This document shows positions 17,333 to 26,169 of a DNA stretch of 44,970 nucleotides, one piece after another; positions within the stretch are counted from its first letter, which is position 1, and each line of letters opens with the position of its first letter. The position numbers and the translations under genes were made by a program. The DNA is from an uncultured Bacillota bacterium (lineage in GTDB: Bacteria; Bacillota_I; Bacilli_A; RF39; UBA660): the NCBI GenBank assembly GCA_946630315.1, contig CAMOYT010000008.1, positions 1 to 44,970 on the forward strand, in the 5' to 3' direction. Below the pieces are notes generated by a model that worked only from the letters and a program-made list of their open reading frames with translations, ran no database searches and was not told the DNA's origin.

Positions 17333-17891
17333 CTTTTAATTTTTTACGTATCCTATATTGTCTAGATCTTATATTGTTTATAGACATATCTAATAGCTTG
17401 GAAATTTCCAAAGGCTTAAATCCATTATAAGTCAATTCAAAAATACAACTATCTATTAAACCTAAATTTCCTTTTATCTTCAAACATTTATCATATAACT
17501 CTTTTAAGTTCATTTCCTCTTCAACATAATTACAACTATATTTAATATCTAAAGAAATACTATCAATATCTACATATTCAATACAATTTTTTCTAGCTCC
17601 TAAAGTTCGAAAATAAGAAACATATCTTTTATCAAGAACACTCTTTAAATATGTAGCAAATTTAACATCATGATTATCATTATATGATTCAACTGCTTTA
17701 TAAAATGATAAACTGCCTTCTTCAACTAACTCATTATAATCGGTATGCAAAAAACTAAATCTTTCATGAAAATTATGAGCAGTACTTTTTATTAAAGGCA
17801 TATACTTCTTTAATAAAATATCTAAATAATAATCATTGTGTTCTCTTATCATATAAATAGTTTCATAATCATTTATATTTTTATAATCCAT
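17319..17891 (-). CDS. sigH: Sigma-70 family factor in the sigH position
   Basis: This is an RNA polymerase sigma factor of 190 residues. Region 2 is visible: LLKKYMPLIKSTAHNF (2.1), then ELVEEGSLSFYKAVESY (2.2) and VKFATYLKSVLDKRYVSYFR (2.3-2.4). The C-terminal helix-turn-helix is KPLEISKLLDMSINNIRSR (region 4.2). Gene order rlmB-sigH-secE-nusG is the Bacillus order, which is why I use the name sigH. The sequence is divergent and no sporulation gene cluster is in view, so its regulon could be something other than the Bacillus transition-state regulon. It lies 5 bases after rlmB and is closed by a terminator. Confidence 0.85.
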   Translation of the reverse strand: MDYKNINDYETIYMIREHNDYYLDILLKKYMPLIKSTAHNFHERFSFLHTDYNELVEEGSLSFYKAVESYNDNHDVKFATYLKSVLDKRYVSYFRTLGARKNCIEYVDIDSISLDIKYSCNYVEEEMNLKELYDKCLKIKGNLGLIDSCIFELTYNGFKPLEISKLLDMSINNIRSRQYRIRKKLKEITL

Positions 17892-17896
17892 AATAC

Positions 17897-18592
17897 CTAC
17901 TTTCTATTACGGATTACCTCATAAATCATAATACCAGCTGCTACACTAGCATTTAAACTATTTGTAGTGCCATACATTGGAATTTTTGCAATGAAATCAC
18001 ACTTTTTAGTAACCAAATTTGTCATTCCTGACCCTTCATTTCCAATTATAAGCGCAATTTTCCCAGAATAGTCGATTTCTCTATAATCAACACTATTCTC
18101 TAATGCTGTTCCAACTATCCAAAATCCCTCATCTTTCAATCTATCTATTGTGTTACTAATGTTAACCACACTAGCAATATTAACATTATCAAGTGTACCA
18201 ACACTAGTTTTCATAACAGTACTATTGATTTGCACTTGCCTATCTTTTGGAAGTATTATTCCATCTACCCCTGCCGCTTCGCAAGTTCTAATAATAGCTC
18301 CTAAATTATGTGGATCTTCTAAATGATCTAATATAACTAAAAAACTACTATTAGAAACAACTTCATCTAATGATTTATATTGATAATCCGGAATATCTAG
18401 AATTATACCTTGATGTACTCCATTTGCCAAACGATCAATTTCTCTTTTTGACTTATATTGTGGTACTAATCCATTCTTTTCTATAAGAGAAATTAAATCT
18501 TTGTCATCAAAATTATCCTGTAAAATTACTTTTTTAATCTTTTTTTTCTTTTTTAACAAATCACGAGATACATTTCTTCCATAAACTAACAT
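17897..18592 (-). CDS. rlmB: TrmH-family 23S rRNA 2'-O-methyltransferase RlmB
   Basis: This is a SPOUT-class methyltransferase of 231 residues, predicted to modify G2251-equivalent of 23S rRNA. An N-terminal substrate-binding domain (to about residue 75) precedes the SPOUT core. Motif 1 is LEDPHNLGAIIRTCEAAGV, motif 2 IGNEGSGM, motif 3 IPMYGTTNSLNASVAAGI. The knot-forming residues are intact. It starts one base after the mrnC stop, so it is co-translated with mrnC. The neighbourhood cysS-mrnC-rlmB matches Bacillus. A tRNA target (TrmH-like) cannot be fully excluded. Confidence 0.93.
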   Translation of the reverse strand: MLVYGRNVSRDLLKKKKKIKKVILQDNFDDKDLISLIEKNGLVPQYKSKREIDRLANGVHQGIILDIPDYQYKSLDEVVSNSSFLVILDHLEDPHNLGAIIRTCEAAGVDGIILPKDRQVQINSTVMKTSVGTLDNVNIASVVNISNTIDRLKDEGFWIVGTALENSVDYREIDYSGKIALIIGNEGSGMTNLVTKKCDFIAKIPMYGTTNSLNASVAAGIMIYEVIRNRK

Positions 18593-18593
18593 A

Positions 18594-18968
18594 CTATCTA
18601 TTAATAATGAAATTAATTATTTCATTAATCCTTTCTCTATTATTTTCTAACTCTAGATAACCAATAACTGCTTCTAATCCAGTTGCATATTTATATGTAA
18701 TAATATCACAACTCTTAGGATGAGATGTAGTTTTATAATTTCTTGCTCTTTTAAAGATACTAATTTCCTCTTCTGTCAAAAAATCATTTTCAATCATCTC
18801 AGTTAAATACTTAGCTTGCCCATTAGCACTTACATATTTAATACTCATCTTTTGTAAATCATTAACATTACTAATACCAGTACTAACTAAATATTTACGA
18901 ATATATTCTTCATATATAGCATCTCCTACATAAGCAAGTACTAAAACATTAATTTCTTTAGTAGTCAT
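18594..18968 (-). CDS. mrnC: Mini-ribonuclease 3 (MrnC)
   Basis: MrnC is a dimeric RNase III catalytic domain without the dsRNA-binding domain. In Bacillus it matures 23S rRNA ends. The 124-residue protein carries LAYVGDAIYEEYIRKYL with the catalytic acidic residues, the KRARNYK motif (variant of RGRN) and ATGLEAVIGYLEL near the C-terminus. I chose the ATG at 18966-18968 because TTGGTGAT lies 5 bases upstream; a start five codons earlier would overlap that site and the extended -10 promoter region. It follows cysS across a terminator, so mrnC-rlmB-sigH look like a separate unit. Confidence 0.92.
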   Translation of the reverse strand: MTTKEINVLVLAYVGDAIYEEYIRKYLVSTGISNVNDLQKMSIKYVSANGQAKYLTEMIENDFLTEEEISIFKRARNYKTTSHPKSCDIITYKYATGLEAVIGYLELENNRERINEIINFIINR

Positions 18969-18983
18969 AAAATCACCAAGCAT

Positions 18984-18992
18984 ATTATAACA
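18984..18992 (-). promoter_or_regulatory. Extended -10 promoter for mrnC-rlmB-sigH
   Basis: TGTTATAAT sits at the end of the cysS terminator T-run, 16 bases upstream of the mrnC start. No clear -35 is present; the T-run of the terminator occupies that space. Confidence 0.5.
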
Positions 18993-18993
18993 T

Positions 18994-19021
18994 AAAAAAA
19001 GAATTAGAAAAACTAATTCTT
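18994..19021 (-). terminator. Intrinsic terminator of cysS
   Basis: A 9-base-pair stem (AAGAATTAG with CTAATTCTT, 5-base loop) is followed by seven T. It begins inside the stop codon of cysS. Confidence 0.88.
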
Positions 19022-20414
19022 ATATTAACTCATATGTAGTACCATCTTTAGTATCAATTAACTTAATACCTTTAGCTACCAACTCATCACGTATAGAATC
19101 TGCTAGAGCATAATCTTTATTAGCTTTTGCTTCTTTTCTCTCCTCTATTTTTTCTAAAATATAAGATTCTAAGTCGCTATCAACACTATTTGCTTCTTTA
19201 ACTAAATTTAAATCAAATACTTTATCAAAACTTTTAATTAACTCTAACTTAGTAGCACCATTTAATTCTTTGTCTTTTAATACTTCATATAGTACTGATA
19301 AACTATTAGCAGTATTTAAATCATTTTCAAGTTCTTGAACAAACTTAGCATTATATAAATCAAACTTAGCAGAGTCTACTTCTCCCTCTACTACTATATT
19401 ATTAACTTTGTTTCTAAGTTTATTTAAAGTCTTTTGTGCTTGATCTAAAGCATCATATGAAAAGACTAATTGTCTACGATAATGAGATCCTAAACACATA
19501 AATCTAAATGCTAAAGGATCATATCCCTTTTCTTCTAATACTGAAACAGTAAGAATACCACCTTTAGATTTACTCATTTTACCAGACTCATCAAGTAAAT
19601 GTTCATTATGGAACCAATAATGACACCAAGTATGTCCCAAATATGCTTCACTTTGAGCAATCTCATTAGTATGATGTGGAAAAATATTATCAACTCCACC
19701 ACCATGTATATCTAAGTATTCTCCAAGATACTTAATAGAAATACCTGAGCATTCTATATGCCAACCAGGATATCCCTTACCCCAAGGAGAATCCCATAAT
19801 AATTCATGATTCTCAAATTTACTAGTAGTAAACCATAAAGCAAAGTCTGCTTGATTACGTTTATTATCGTCTTCTTCTACACCTTCTCTTGCTCCTACTA
19901 CCATTTGATCTTCTTGATGATTTGTTAATACATAATAGTCATCTAGCTTACTAATATCAAAATAAACATTACCACCAGAAATATAAGCATATTCTTCAGC
20001 TATTAATTTCTCTATCATTTTAATATACATATCAATATTAGAAGTAGCTGGACTAACAATTTCTGGCTTCTTACAGTTAACTTTTAAAAAATCATCAAAA
20101 AATGCTTTAGTATAGAAATCAGCAATTTCCATAGCACTCTTATGCTCTCTCTTACTAGCAAGACTCATCTTATCTTCTCCAGAATCAGAATCACTAGTTA
20201 AATGACCAACATCAGTGATATTCATACATCGAGTAACCTCATAGCCTAAATATCTTAATGTCTTATCCAAAATATCATGCCCAATATAGTTTCTAATATT
20301 ACCAATATGAGCATAATGATATACTGTAGGTCCACAAGTATAAAATTTAACCTTTCCTTCTTCATGAGGCTTAAATTCTTCTACTTGCCTACTCAATGTA
20401 TTGTATAATTTCAT
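19020..20414 (-). CDS. cysS: Cysteinyl-tRNA synthetase
   Basis: This class I synthetase charges tRNA-Cys. The 464 residues include the N-terminal zinc ligand C27 in YTCGPTVY, the HIGN motif at H36-N39 and KMSKS at 279-283. [11 protein letters not shown] and the HIECSG zinc-site segment are also present. The longest frame runs 17 codons further upstream, through a hydrophobic stretch that overlaps the preceding terminator. I set the start at the ATG 20412-20414, behind GGTGGTGA. It has its own promoter candidate and its own terminator, so it is a single-gene unit between the transporter and mrnC. Confidence 0.97.
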   Translation of the reverse strand: MKLYNTLSRQVEEFKPHEEGKVKFYTCGPTVYHYAHIGNIRNYIGHDILDKTLRYLGYEVTRCMNITDVGHLTSDSDSGEDKMSLASKREHKSAMEIADFYTKAFFDDFLKVNCKKPEIVSPATSNIDMYIKMIEKLIAEEYAYISGGNVYFDISKLDDYYVLTNHQEDQMVVGAREGVEEDDNKRNQADFALWFTTSKFENHELLWDSPWGKGYPGWHIECSGISIKYLGEYLDIHGGGVDNIFPHHTNEIAQSEAYLGHTWCHYWFHNEHLLDESGKMSKSKGGILTVSVLEEKGYDPLAFRFMCLGSHYRRQLVFSYDALDQAQKTLNKLRNKVNNIVVEGEVDSAKFDLYNAKFVQELENDLNTANSLSVLYEVLKDKELNGATKLELIKSFDKVFDLNLVKEANSVDSDLESYILEKIEERKEAKANKDYALADSIRDELVAKGIKLIDTKDGTTYELI

Positions 20415-20433
20415 TCTATCACCACCTGCTAGT

Positions 20434-20442
20434 AGTATACCA
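20434..20442 (-). promoter_or_regulatory. Extended -10 promoter candidate for cysS
   Basis: TGGTATACT, 20 bases upstream of the start codon and just after the terminator of the transporter gene. No good -35 is visible. Confidence 0.4.
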
Positions 20443-20445
20443 CAA

Positions 20446-20477
20446 AACAAAAAAAAGAGACACATAAGTCTCTTTTT
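20446..20477 (-). terminator. Intrinsic terminator after the transporter gene
   Basis: GAGAC/GTCTC arms extended by A/T pairs (20453-20461 with 20468-20476, 6-base loop), then eight T. Confidence 0.85.
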
Positions 20478-20481
20478 ATTA

Positions 20482-22140
20482 TTAAATTATTGCTAAAATT
20501 ATGGATATAATTAATAATATAGCAAATAACTCAATGAATAGTTTCCATACTTTACCTAACCATTCTTTATAACCAACACCTAACCAAGCAAGTACTGGCA
20601 TTAAGATTACACTTGTAGGTAACACTAATACAGAAGCTCCATACATAGATTGATATATAATAGCCATTAATGAAGTTACTTTAGTAGATGCATCTGTTAA
20701 TAATGATGCATGATATGGAACTATACTTTGGAATACATAAGCAGCATCTACATTAAATAATGATGCTAAGAATGCAGCTACAGTAGTAGTAAATACATTT
20801 AATTCTTTAGTTAATCCAAGAATATTCTTATATAAGAATAATTGGAATGGATGCCATGTACATAATACTAATACAGTATAAATTAATACAACGACAGCAG
20901 CTGGTAATAAAGCCTTTTTAGCTCCATTAGCAAATCCTTCTAAAATATCATTTACACTTAACTTATAAATGAAAGCTAAAACTAAAATTATAACACCTAA
21001 TACAGCATATAAATCAGTTATACTCCATCCACCAAAACTATTAATTCCTCCAAGTAATTTTCCAAATATTTCAAATCCAAATACTTTGAATCCAACTACA
21101 GCTTCAGTAGCTTTAGAGAAGAATTTAATTTTCCATCCATTATCATCCCAAGGCATAAATGCTAGAACAACAATTAAGAATAGTAAGATAAATCCACAAA
21201 CTAAAGGCCAAATCTTATGAGTTGAATTAACGATAGTAGGAACTAATCCTTCATCTTTTGTACTTTCATCTGCTTTTACAACAATGATATCTTCATCTTT
21301 TAAAGCAGCTTTATTAGCACTCTTTCCTCTAGTAGATTTTTTAGTTCCAGTTTTAGATGTACTCTTCTTAGTAGTACTCTTCTTAGTAGTACCTTTCTTA
21401 GTAGTACTCTTTTTAGTAGTAGTCTTTTTAGCAGTAGTTTTCTTTTCTTCTGCTTCTGCTTTTACTTCTACCACTTCTTCTTTTACTTCTGCTTTTTTAA
21501 CTGTAACTTTCTCTACCTTCATATCTTTCTTGCCAACTTTATTCATATGTAAAATTGTATTGAATATAACAATAACAATACCAGCTAATAAGATAATTAC
21601 TCTAACACCAAGTTGATAAGTATTAGTTAATGATAAGTTTTCTATTAAACCAGAAATATTAGCATATGCATAAGTAGTACCAGCTAGACCAACAGCAGTT
21701 CCTCCAACTAATGTTAAAGCAACAGTAATCTTATCATATCCCATTAATAAGATGATTGCAGCTAAGAATGGGAAGAACACAAACATTCCAATTTGTAATC
21801 CACAAACTGAAGTTAATGCTGCTAATAAAATAATCATTACTGATACAACAAATTTTTCCTTTCCAACAAATTTCGCAACAATTCTATCTAAGAATGTACG
21901 ATAAGCAGGAATTTTATATAAAATTCCATAAAAACCACCAATAAGAACTACAAATAATGCAATATATCCAAAATAAGACAAAGCTGTTAATGGATAATTG
22001 AATAAATCAAATAGTCCCATTTGCATGCGTCCTTGATCAGTATAAGCACTTGAGAAAACAGCAGATGGAAAAACCCAAGTAAGTAATAACATTACTAAGA
22101 TAGTGATAAGAACGACTTTGATTACACTATGTTTTTTCAT
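20482..22140 (-). CDS. YfcC/DcuC-like multi-spanning membrane transporter with Lys/Thr-rich loop
   Basis: A 552-residue membrane protein with two blocks of hydrophobic helices: about residues 8-200 (five to six segments) and 310-552 (six or more). The pattern fits the DcuC/YfcC-type ion-transporter superfamily, which carries dicarboxylates, peptides or arginine-pathway metabolites. The substrate cannot be told. Between the blocks is a charged cytoplasmic loop (about 200-308). It contains Glu/Val/Lys repeats, then a low-complexity tract of TTKKS/TTKKG units (233-275) that resembles a histone H1 or bacterial nucleoid-protein tail. A -35/-10 pair directly precedes the ribosome site GGGAGG. It is a single-gene unit between lysS and cysS. 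Confidence 0.75.
   Translation of the reverse strand: MKKHSVIKVVLITILVMLLLTWVFPSAVFSSAYTDQGRMQMGLFDLFNYPLTALSYFGYIALFVVLIGGFYGILYKIPAYRTFLDRIVAKFVGKEKFVVSVMIILLAALTSVCGLQIGMFVFFPFLAAIILLMGYDKITVALTLVGGTAVGLAGTTYAYANISGLIENLSLTNTYQLGVRVIILLAGIVIVIFNTILHMNKVGKKDMKVEKVTVKKAEVKEEVVEVKAEAEEKKTTAKKTTTKKSTTKKGTTKKSTTKKSTSKTGTKKSTRGKSANKAALKDEDIIVVKADESTKDEGLVPTIVNSTHKIWPLVCGFILLFLIVVLAFMPWDDNGWKIKFFSKATEAVVGFKVFGFEIFGKLLGGINSFGGWSITDLYAVLGVIILVLAFIYKLSVNDILEGFANGAKKALLPAAVVVLIYTVLVLCTWHPFQLFLYKNILGLTKELNVFTTTVAAFLASLFNVDAAYVFQSIVPYHASLLTDASTKVTSLMAIIYQSMYGASVLVLPTSVILMPVLAWLGVGYKEWLGKVWKLFIELFAILLIISIILAII
21316..21444 (-). repeat. In-gene 15-base tandem repeat encoding (S/T)TTKK units
   Basis: About five imperfect copies of a 15-base unit (ACT-ACT-AAG-AAG-AGT type) lie inside the transporter gene and give the Lys/Thr-rich tract. 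The copies differ at third positions, so this is not a very recent expansion. Confidence 0.75.
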
Positions 22141-22158
22141 AATTAACCTCCCATATTA

Positions 22159-22187
22159 ATTATAACGAGATAAAAAAAACTTTACAA
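22159..22187 (-). promoter_or_regulatory. Promoter of the transporter gene
   Basis: TTGTAA (22182-22187), 17-base spacer, TATAAT (22159-22164). The leader is very short, with the ribosome site almost at the predicted start. Confidence 0.65.
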
Positions 22188-22215
22188 GTCTTTACACTAA
22201 TTTTTCATATTTTTT

Positions 22216-22249
22216 TCAAAAAAAAGATTCAATTTATTTAATTGAATCT
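22216..22249 (-). terminator. Intrinsic terminator of lysS
   Basis: A perfect 10-base-pair stem (AGATTCAATT arms, 5-base loop) is followed by eight or more T, right after the lysS stop. Confidence 0.92.
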
Positions 22250-22250
22250 C

Positions 22251-23744
22251 TTAATCTTTATCAATTGGCTTCATTAATGGGAATAGTATAACATCCCTAA
22301 TTGATTCTTGTTCAGTAAAGAACATTACTAAACGATCTATTCCATATCCAATACCACCAGCAGGAGGCATACCATATTCTAATGCTTCAACAAAGTCCAT
22401 ATCAATATCATTTGCTTCTTCATTTCCTAAATTCTTTTCAGCTTCTTGAGCTTCAAATCTTTCTAATTGATCAATTGGATCATTTAACTCAGTATATGCA
22501 TTAGCAAATTCTTTTCCATCAATGAATAATTCAAATCTATCAACAAATCTTGGATCTTCTGGATTTTTCTTTGTTAATGGAGAAATCTCAATTGGATGTC
22601 CATATAAGAATGTTGGTTGAATCAAAGTCTCCTCAACATATTTCTCAAAGAATTTATTAATTATATGACCATAAGCTTTTTCATGTTCTTCTAATTCAAT
22701 ACCATGTTCCTCAGCTAACTTTAAACATTCATCTAATGAATCAATAGCCTTGAAATCAATACCAGTTTTTTCTTTAATAGCATCAGTCATACTAACTCTC
22801 TTCCATGGACCCTTTAATGAAATTTCATGTCCATTCCAATTATAAGTAGTCTTTCCAATTACTTCTTCAGCAATCTTAGTAAACATACCTTCAGTAAGAT
22901 CCATCATTCCTTCAAGATTGCTAAAGGCAAGATAAGCTTCCATTAAAGTAAATTCTGGATTATGTTTTAAATCCATACCTTCATTTCTAAATACTCTTCC
23001 AATTTCATAAACAGCTTCCATACCACCAACTAAAAGTCTTTTTAGATGAAGCTCTAATGCAATTCTTAAATACATATCTAAGTCTTGAGCATTATGATGA
23101 GTAACAAATGGTCTAGCACTAGCTCCTGTAAGAAGAGTTGATAATACTGGAGTCTCAACTTCAGTAAAGCCTTGATTATCCATATAATTTTGAATACAAC
23201 GAATAATCTTTGGTCTTAAGAAAGCAACTCTTTTAGCATCATCATTCATTATTAAATCAACATAACGTCTTCTATATCTTTCTTCTTTATCAGTTAAACC
23301 ATGGAATTTTTCTGGTAAAGGTTTTAAAGCCTTACATAAATGAGTATATTCTAAACATTTAATAGTAACTTCACCAGTTTTAGTCTTCATAATTTTTCCA
23401 TGAATACCAACTATATCACCAATATCTGCACTCTTAAATAGAGTATATGTATCTTCTCCTACATCATTGATAGAAATATATATTTGAATAGGTCCAGTTT
23501 TATCTTTAATAGTAAAGAATGAAGCTTTTCCCATCTTTCTAATAAACATAATTCTACCAGCTACAGTAGCAGTATCATCCATCTTTTCAAATTCTTCATT
23601 TGCTACATCTTTATATTTTTCTTTTATATCAGCAGCAAAACTATCTCTATCAAATCTTTGTCCAAAAGGATCTATTCCTAGTTCATTAAATTTAGTAAGT
23701 TTCTCTCTTCTAACTAATTCTTGTTCACTAAACTCACGTTCCAT
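22251..23744 (-). CDS. lysS: Lysyl-tRNA synthetase, class II
   Basis: The protein charges tRNA-Lys. The 497 residues begin with a helical extension, then the OB-fold anticodon-binding domain (VAGRIMFIRKMGKASFF) and the class II catalytic core. Motif 2 is FRNEGMDLKHNPEFTLME and motif 3 GIGYGIDRLVMFF near the C-terminus. The ribosome site AAGGAGTGAT lies in the final codons of the preceding PrsW-type gene, so the two genes are tightly linked. A strong terminator follows. Class II LysRS is the usual Bacillus type. Confidence 0.98.
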   Translation of the reverse strand: MEREFSEQELVRREKLTKFNELGIDPFGQRFDRDSFAADIKEKYKDVANEEFEKMDDTATVAGRIMFIRKMGKASFFTIKDKTGPIQIYISINDVGEDTYTLFKSADIGDIVGIHGKIMKTKTGEVTIKCLEYTHLCKALKPLPEKFHGLTDKEERYRRRYVDLIMNDDAKRVAFLRPKIIRCIQNYMDNQGFTEVETPVLSTLLTGASARPFVTHHNAQDLDMYLRIALELHLKRLLVGGMEAVYEIGRVFRNEGMDLKHNPEFTLMEAYLAFSNLEGMMDLTEGMFTKIAEEVIGKTTYNWNGHEISLKGPWKRVSMTDAIKEKTGIDFKAIDSLDECLKLAEEHGIELEEHEKAYGHIINKFFEKYVEETLIQPTFLYGHPIEISPLTKKNPEDPRFVDRFELFIDGKEFANAYTELNDPIDQLERFEAQEAEKNLGNEEANDIDMDFVEALEYGMPPAGGIGYGIDRLVMFFTEQESIRDVILFPLMKPIDKD

Positions 23745-23748
23745 AATA

Positions 23749-24408
23749 TCACTCCTTCATACTTTTAAAAACTATTATAATACAACTTAATTCAAGAATA
23801 ACTAATACTATAAGATTATAAATATATAAACTAGCTATTCCCTTATATAAAAACACATTATATAATGCATGTACAAATATTGGAATTAAACAAGATAATA
23901 TCAATAATAGTATTTTCTTTATACCCTTACTATTATAACAATACCACAATAATAATCCCATAATAACTGCAAAACAAACATGACTAGGAACAGATGAAAA
24001 CATTCGGCCCAAAGCCCCATTAACATCTGAATATGCTATATAATAAACAATACTTTCAAAAAAAGCAAATCCTAATGAACAAATTACACTATATGTAATA
24101 AGATTAATTTTACTTAATTTTTCTTTAAAACTCATAATGATTGTAAAAAACCATTTAAAACCTTCTTCAAATAAACTAACACCAAAAACAGCATAAATAC
24201 ATACCATCCACCATGTCATATTAATCATTCTAGGAAAATATCCACCTACTTTATTCTCAATCTTATTTGTAATATAACAAGCAAGACACCCTAGAATAAA
24301 CAAAAATATATAATCTAAAACTTTATTCTTTTTAATACTTTTACAATCTAAAAATATAAATATTATTAAGAATATTAATATTGGTAATACTCCTATAAAA
24401 TACTTCAT
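23749..24408 (-). CDS. PrsW-family intramembrane protease
   Basis: A 219-residue protein with about seven hydrophobic segments. Family motifs are all present: the paired glutamates E81-E82 in FEEGFKW, then GFAFFES (E118), a membrane His at 143 in PSHVCFAVIMG and HALYN (H180). In Bacillus PrsW cleaves the anti-sigma factor RsiW, and other members process unrelated membrane proteins. No anti-sigma target is encoded nearby, so the substrate is unknown. It overlaps the RDD gene as TAATG and ends with TGA just before lysS. Confidence 0.85.
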   Translation of the reverse strand: MKYFIGVLPILIFLIIFIFLDCKSIKKNKVLDYIFLFILGCLACYITNKIENKVGGYFPRMINMTWWMVCIYAVFGVSLFEEGFKWFFTIIMSFKEKLSKINLITYSVICSLGFAFFESIVYYIAYSDVNGALGRMFSSVPSHVCFAVIMGLLLWYCYNSKGIKKILLLILSCLIPIFVHALYNVFLYKGIASLYIYNLIVLVILELSCIIIVFKSMKE

Positions 24409-25148
24409 TATTCTTTAATTACCTCAGTCTTACAAATAACATCATGTAATCCTCTACCATCTTGTCTAAACATTACCATTAGTCCACAAATCATTAGAAT
24501 TAAATTTTGAACAAAATTAAATATAACAATAGATGGCCAATAAACATATTTATTTGAGAATACCATAAATGCAAATTCAATAATATTAAATAAAATACTA
24601 TTAATAATTAAAGATCTAAATAATAATTGGTTAGAAGTTAGCTTATCATCAATAGTAGACTTTACTCTTATTTTTAATAATTTTTTTCCAAGAGTTTGAC
24701 CATCTCTAATTAATTGGTAAACAACAAAATATAATAATTCTGCAATTATAATTATTAATGAAACAGCACCTTCCGTTCTACTAATTTCAAAAGATAACTC
24801 ACCAAGTTCTTGCATTTTATTTTTCATCTTGGTAATTAATTCTTTAGTATCTTTTGTACTAGTAGATAATTCAGTTACATCTCTTGATATTTTTTCTTTC
24901 TCATCCTGTAATTCCGCTAAATGATTAGTATTAACAAATGGAACAGCAATTATAGAACAAGCAAAACTAATAATTAATGTATCTATAAAAAAGGCCAAAA
25001 ATCTTTCGATGAAAACGGCCTTACGTTTTCGTTTCTCCACACTTTTCTTATTAAATGCTTCTATAGAATCAGTTACTTTAAACTCTTTTAATTCAGGTTT
25101 TTCTTCTTTAACTTCTTCTACTTCTTCAATTTTCTTTTTCCTTGGCAC
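24408..25148 (-). CDS. RDD-family membrane protein
   Basis: A 246-residue protein with a charged N-terminus (Lys/Glu-rich, about 50 residues) and the RDD-type first membrane segment (ERFLAFFIDTLIISF). Next is a helical, charged stretch of about 45 residues that looks like a coiled coil. Further membrane segments carry GQTLGKKLLKIRV. RDD proteins have been linked to ion transport, but the role here is unknown. The longer frame is probably wrong: AAGGAGG lies 9 bases before the GTG at 25146-25148. That places the start 23 bases inside the dusB end, so it is coupled to dusB upstream and to the PrsW gene downstream. Confidence 0.8.
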   Translation of the reverse strand: MPRKKKIEEVEEVKEEKPELKEFKVTDSIEAFNKKSVEKRKRKAVFIERFLAFFIDTLIISFACSIIAVPFVNTNHLAELQDEKEKISRDVTELSTSTKDTKELITKMKNKMQELGELSFEISRTEGAVSLIIIIAELLYFVVYQLIRDGQTLGKKLLKIRVKSTIDDKLTSNQLLFRSLIINSILFNIIEFAFMVFSNKYVYWPSIVIFNFVQNLILMICGLMVMFRQDGRGLHDVICKTEVIKE

Positions 25149-26121
25149 CAGTATTAACCTCCTTAAACTCATTCAATATTTTGATTATATCATGAATATT
25201 ATTACATTGATAGATTTTATTTTTTAATACATTGCTACCAGAAATACCTTTAAAATACCAAGCTATATGATTTCTAATTTCCAAACAAGCTATATGCTCA
25301 GATTTCAAGTCCTGCAAATATTTTAAATGTTTAAGACAAAGATTAACTCTATCTTCTATAGAAATATTAATAGCTTCTTTATTTTCTAATTTATTAATAC
25401 TATTTCTTATTAACCAAGGATTTCCTAATACACCACGACCTATCATAACCGCTGAACAATGAGTCTCATCAAGCATTCTAACTACATCTTCAGGAGTTTT
25501 AATATCACCATTTCCAATAACTGGAATATTAACATTTTCTACAACTTCTTTAATAATATTCCAATCAGCTTTTCCGCTATATCCTTGACTTCTAGTTCTA
25601 GGATGAACACAAATAGCTTTAGCACCTGCTCTTTCAACTGTTTTAGCCACTTCTACTGCATTAATATGCTTTTGATCCCATCCACTTCTAATTTTAACTG
25701 TAACTGGAATAGGTACAGCATCAACTACGGCTTTAACTATGTCATAAATTTTATTTGGATCTTTTAATAAAGCACTACCAGCTTGTGCCCGAACTGCTAC
25801 CTTAGGTACAGGACATCCCATATTAATATCAATTATATCAGGATGCATATTGGCATATATATATTTAGCTGCTTCAACAAAAGAATCTTTATCACTACCA
25901 AATATTTGTTGGACAATTGGTCTTTCCTCTTCTGTCATATAAAGCATATCAATAGTCTTTTGATTATTAAAAGTAATAGCTTTATCACTAACCATTTCAG
26001 CATATATTAAACCACAACCAAATTCCTTGCATATTCTTCTAAAAGCCGAATTACAAACACCAGCCATAGGTGCTAAAACTATTTGATTATCAATTTTAAC
26101 ATCACCTATATACCATTCCAT
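25126..26121 (-). CDS. dusB: tRNA-dihydrouridine synthase (DusB type)
   Basis: An FMN-dependent enzyme reducing uridines in tRNA. The 331 residues form a TIM barrel: APMAGVCNSAFRR near the start, then INMGCPVPKV with the catalytic Cys103. VKIRSGWD, CVHPRTRSQGYSG, the flavin-phosphate segment IGNGDIKTPED and VMIGRGVLGNPWL follow. A C-terminal helical domain contacts tRNA. The GTG of the RDD gene and its ribosome site lie within its last codons. GGAGAGGAG precedes the ATG. The gene ends with TGA. Bacillus also has dusB between ftsH and lysS. Confidence 0.95.
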   Translation of the reverse strand: MEWYIGDVKIDNQIVLAPMAGVCNSAFRRICKEFGCGLIYAEMVSDKAITFNNQKTIDMLYMTEEERPIVQQIFGSDKDSFVEAAKYIYANMHPDIIDINMGCPVPKVAVRAQAGSALLKDPNKIYDIVKAVVDAVPIPVTVKIRSGWDQKHINAVEVAKTVERAGAKAICVHPRTRSQGYSGKADWNIIKEVVENVNIPVIGNGDIKTPEDVVRMLDETHCSAVMIGRGVLGNPWLIRNSINKLENKEAINISIEDRVNLCLKHLKYLQDLKSEHIACLEIRNHIAWYFKGISGSNVLKNKIYQCNNIHDIIKILNEFKEVNTGAKEKEN

Positions 26122-26137
26122 ATTATTCTCCTCTCCA

Positions 26138-26163
26138 AGAAAAAAGGTTCCAATAGGAACCTT
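26138..26163 (-). terminator. Intrinsic terminator after mscL
   Basis: A perfect 8-base-pair stem (AAGGTTCC with GGAACCTT, 4-base loop) and six T. No separate promoter for dusB is visible between it and the dusB start, so dusB may depend on readthrough. Confidence 0.85.
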
Positions 26164-26169
26164 AACTAA

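Noticed and set aside
21316-21444. Short-period repeat considered as a CRISPR array or mobile-element trace
   Set aside because: The repeats are contiguous, in frame and without spacers; they encode a Lys/Thr protein tract.
24408-25172. Longer start for the RDD gene at 25172
   Set aside because: The AAGGAGG site lies inside that extension and points to the GTG at 25146-25148.
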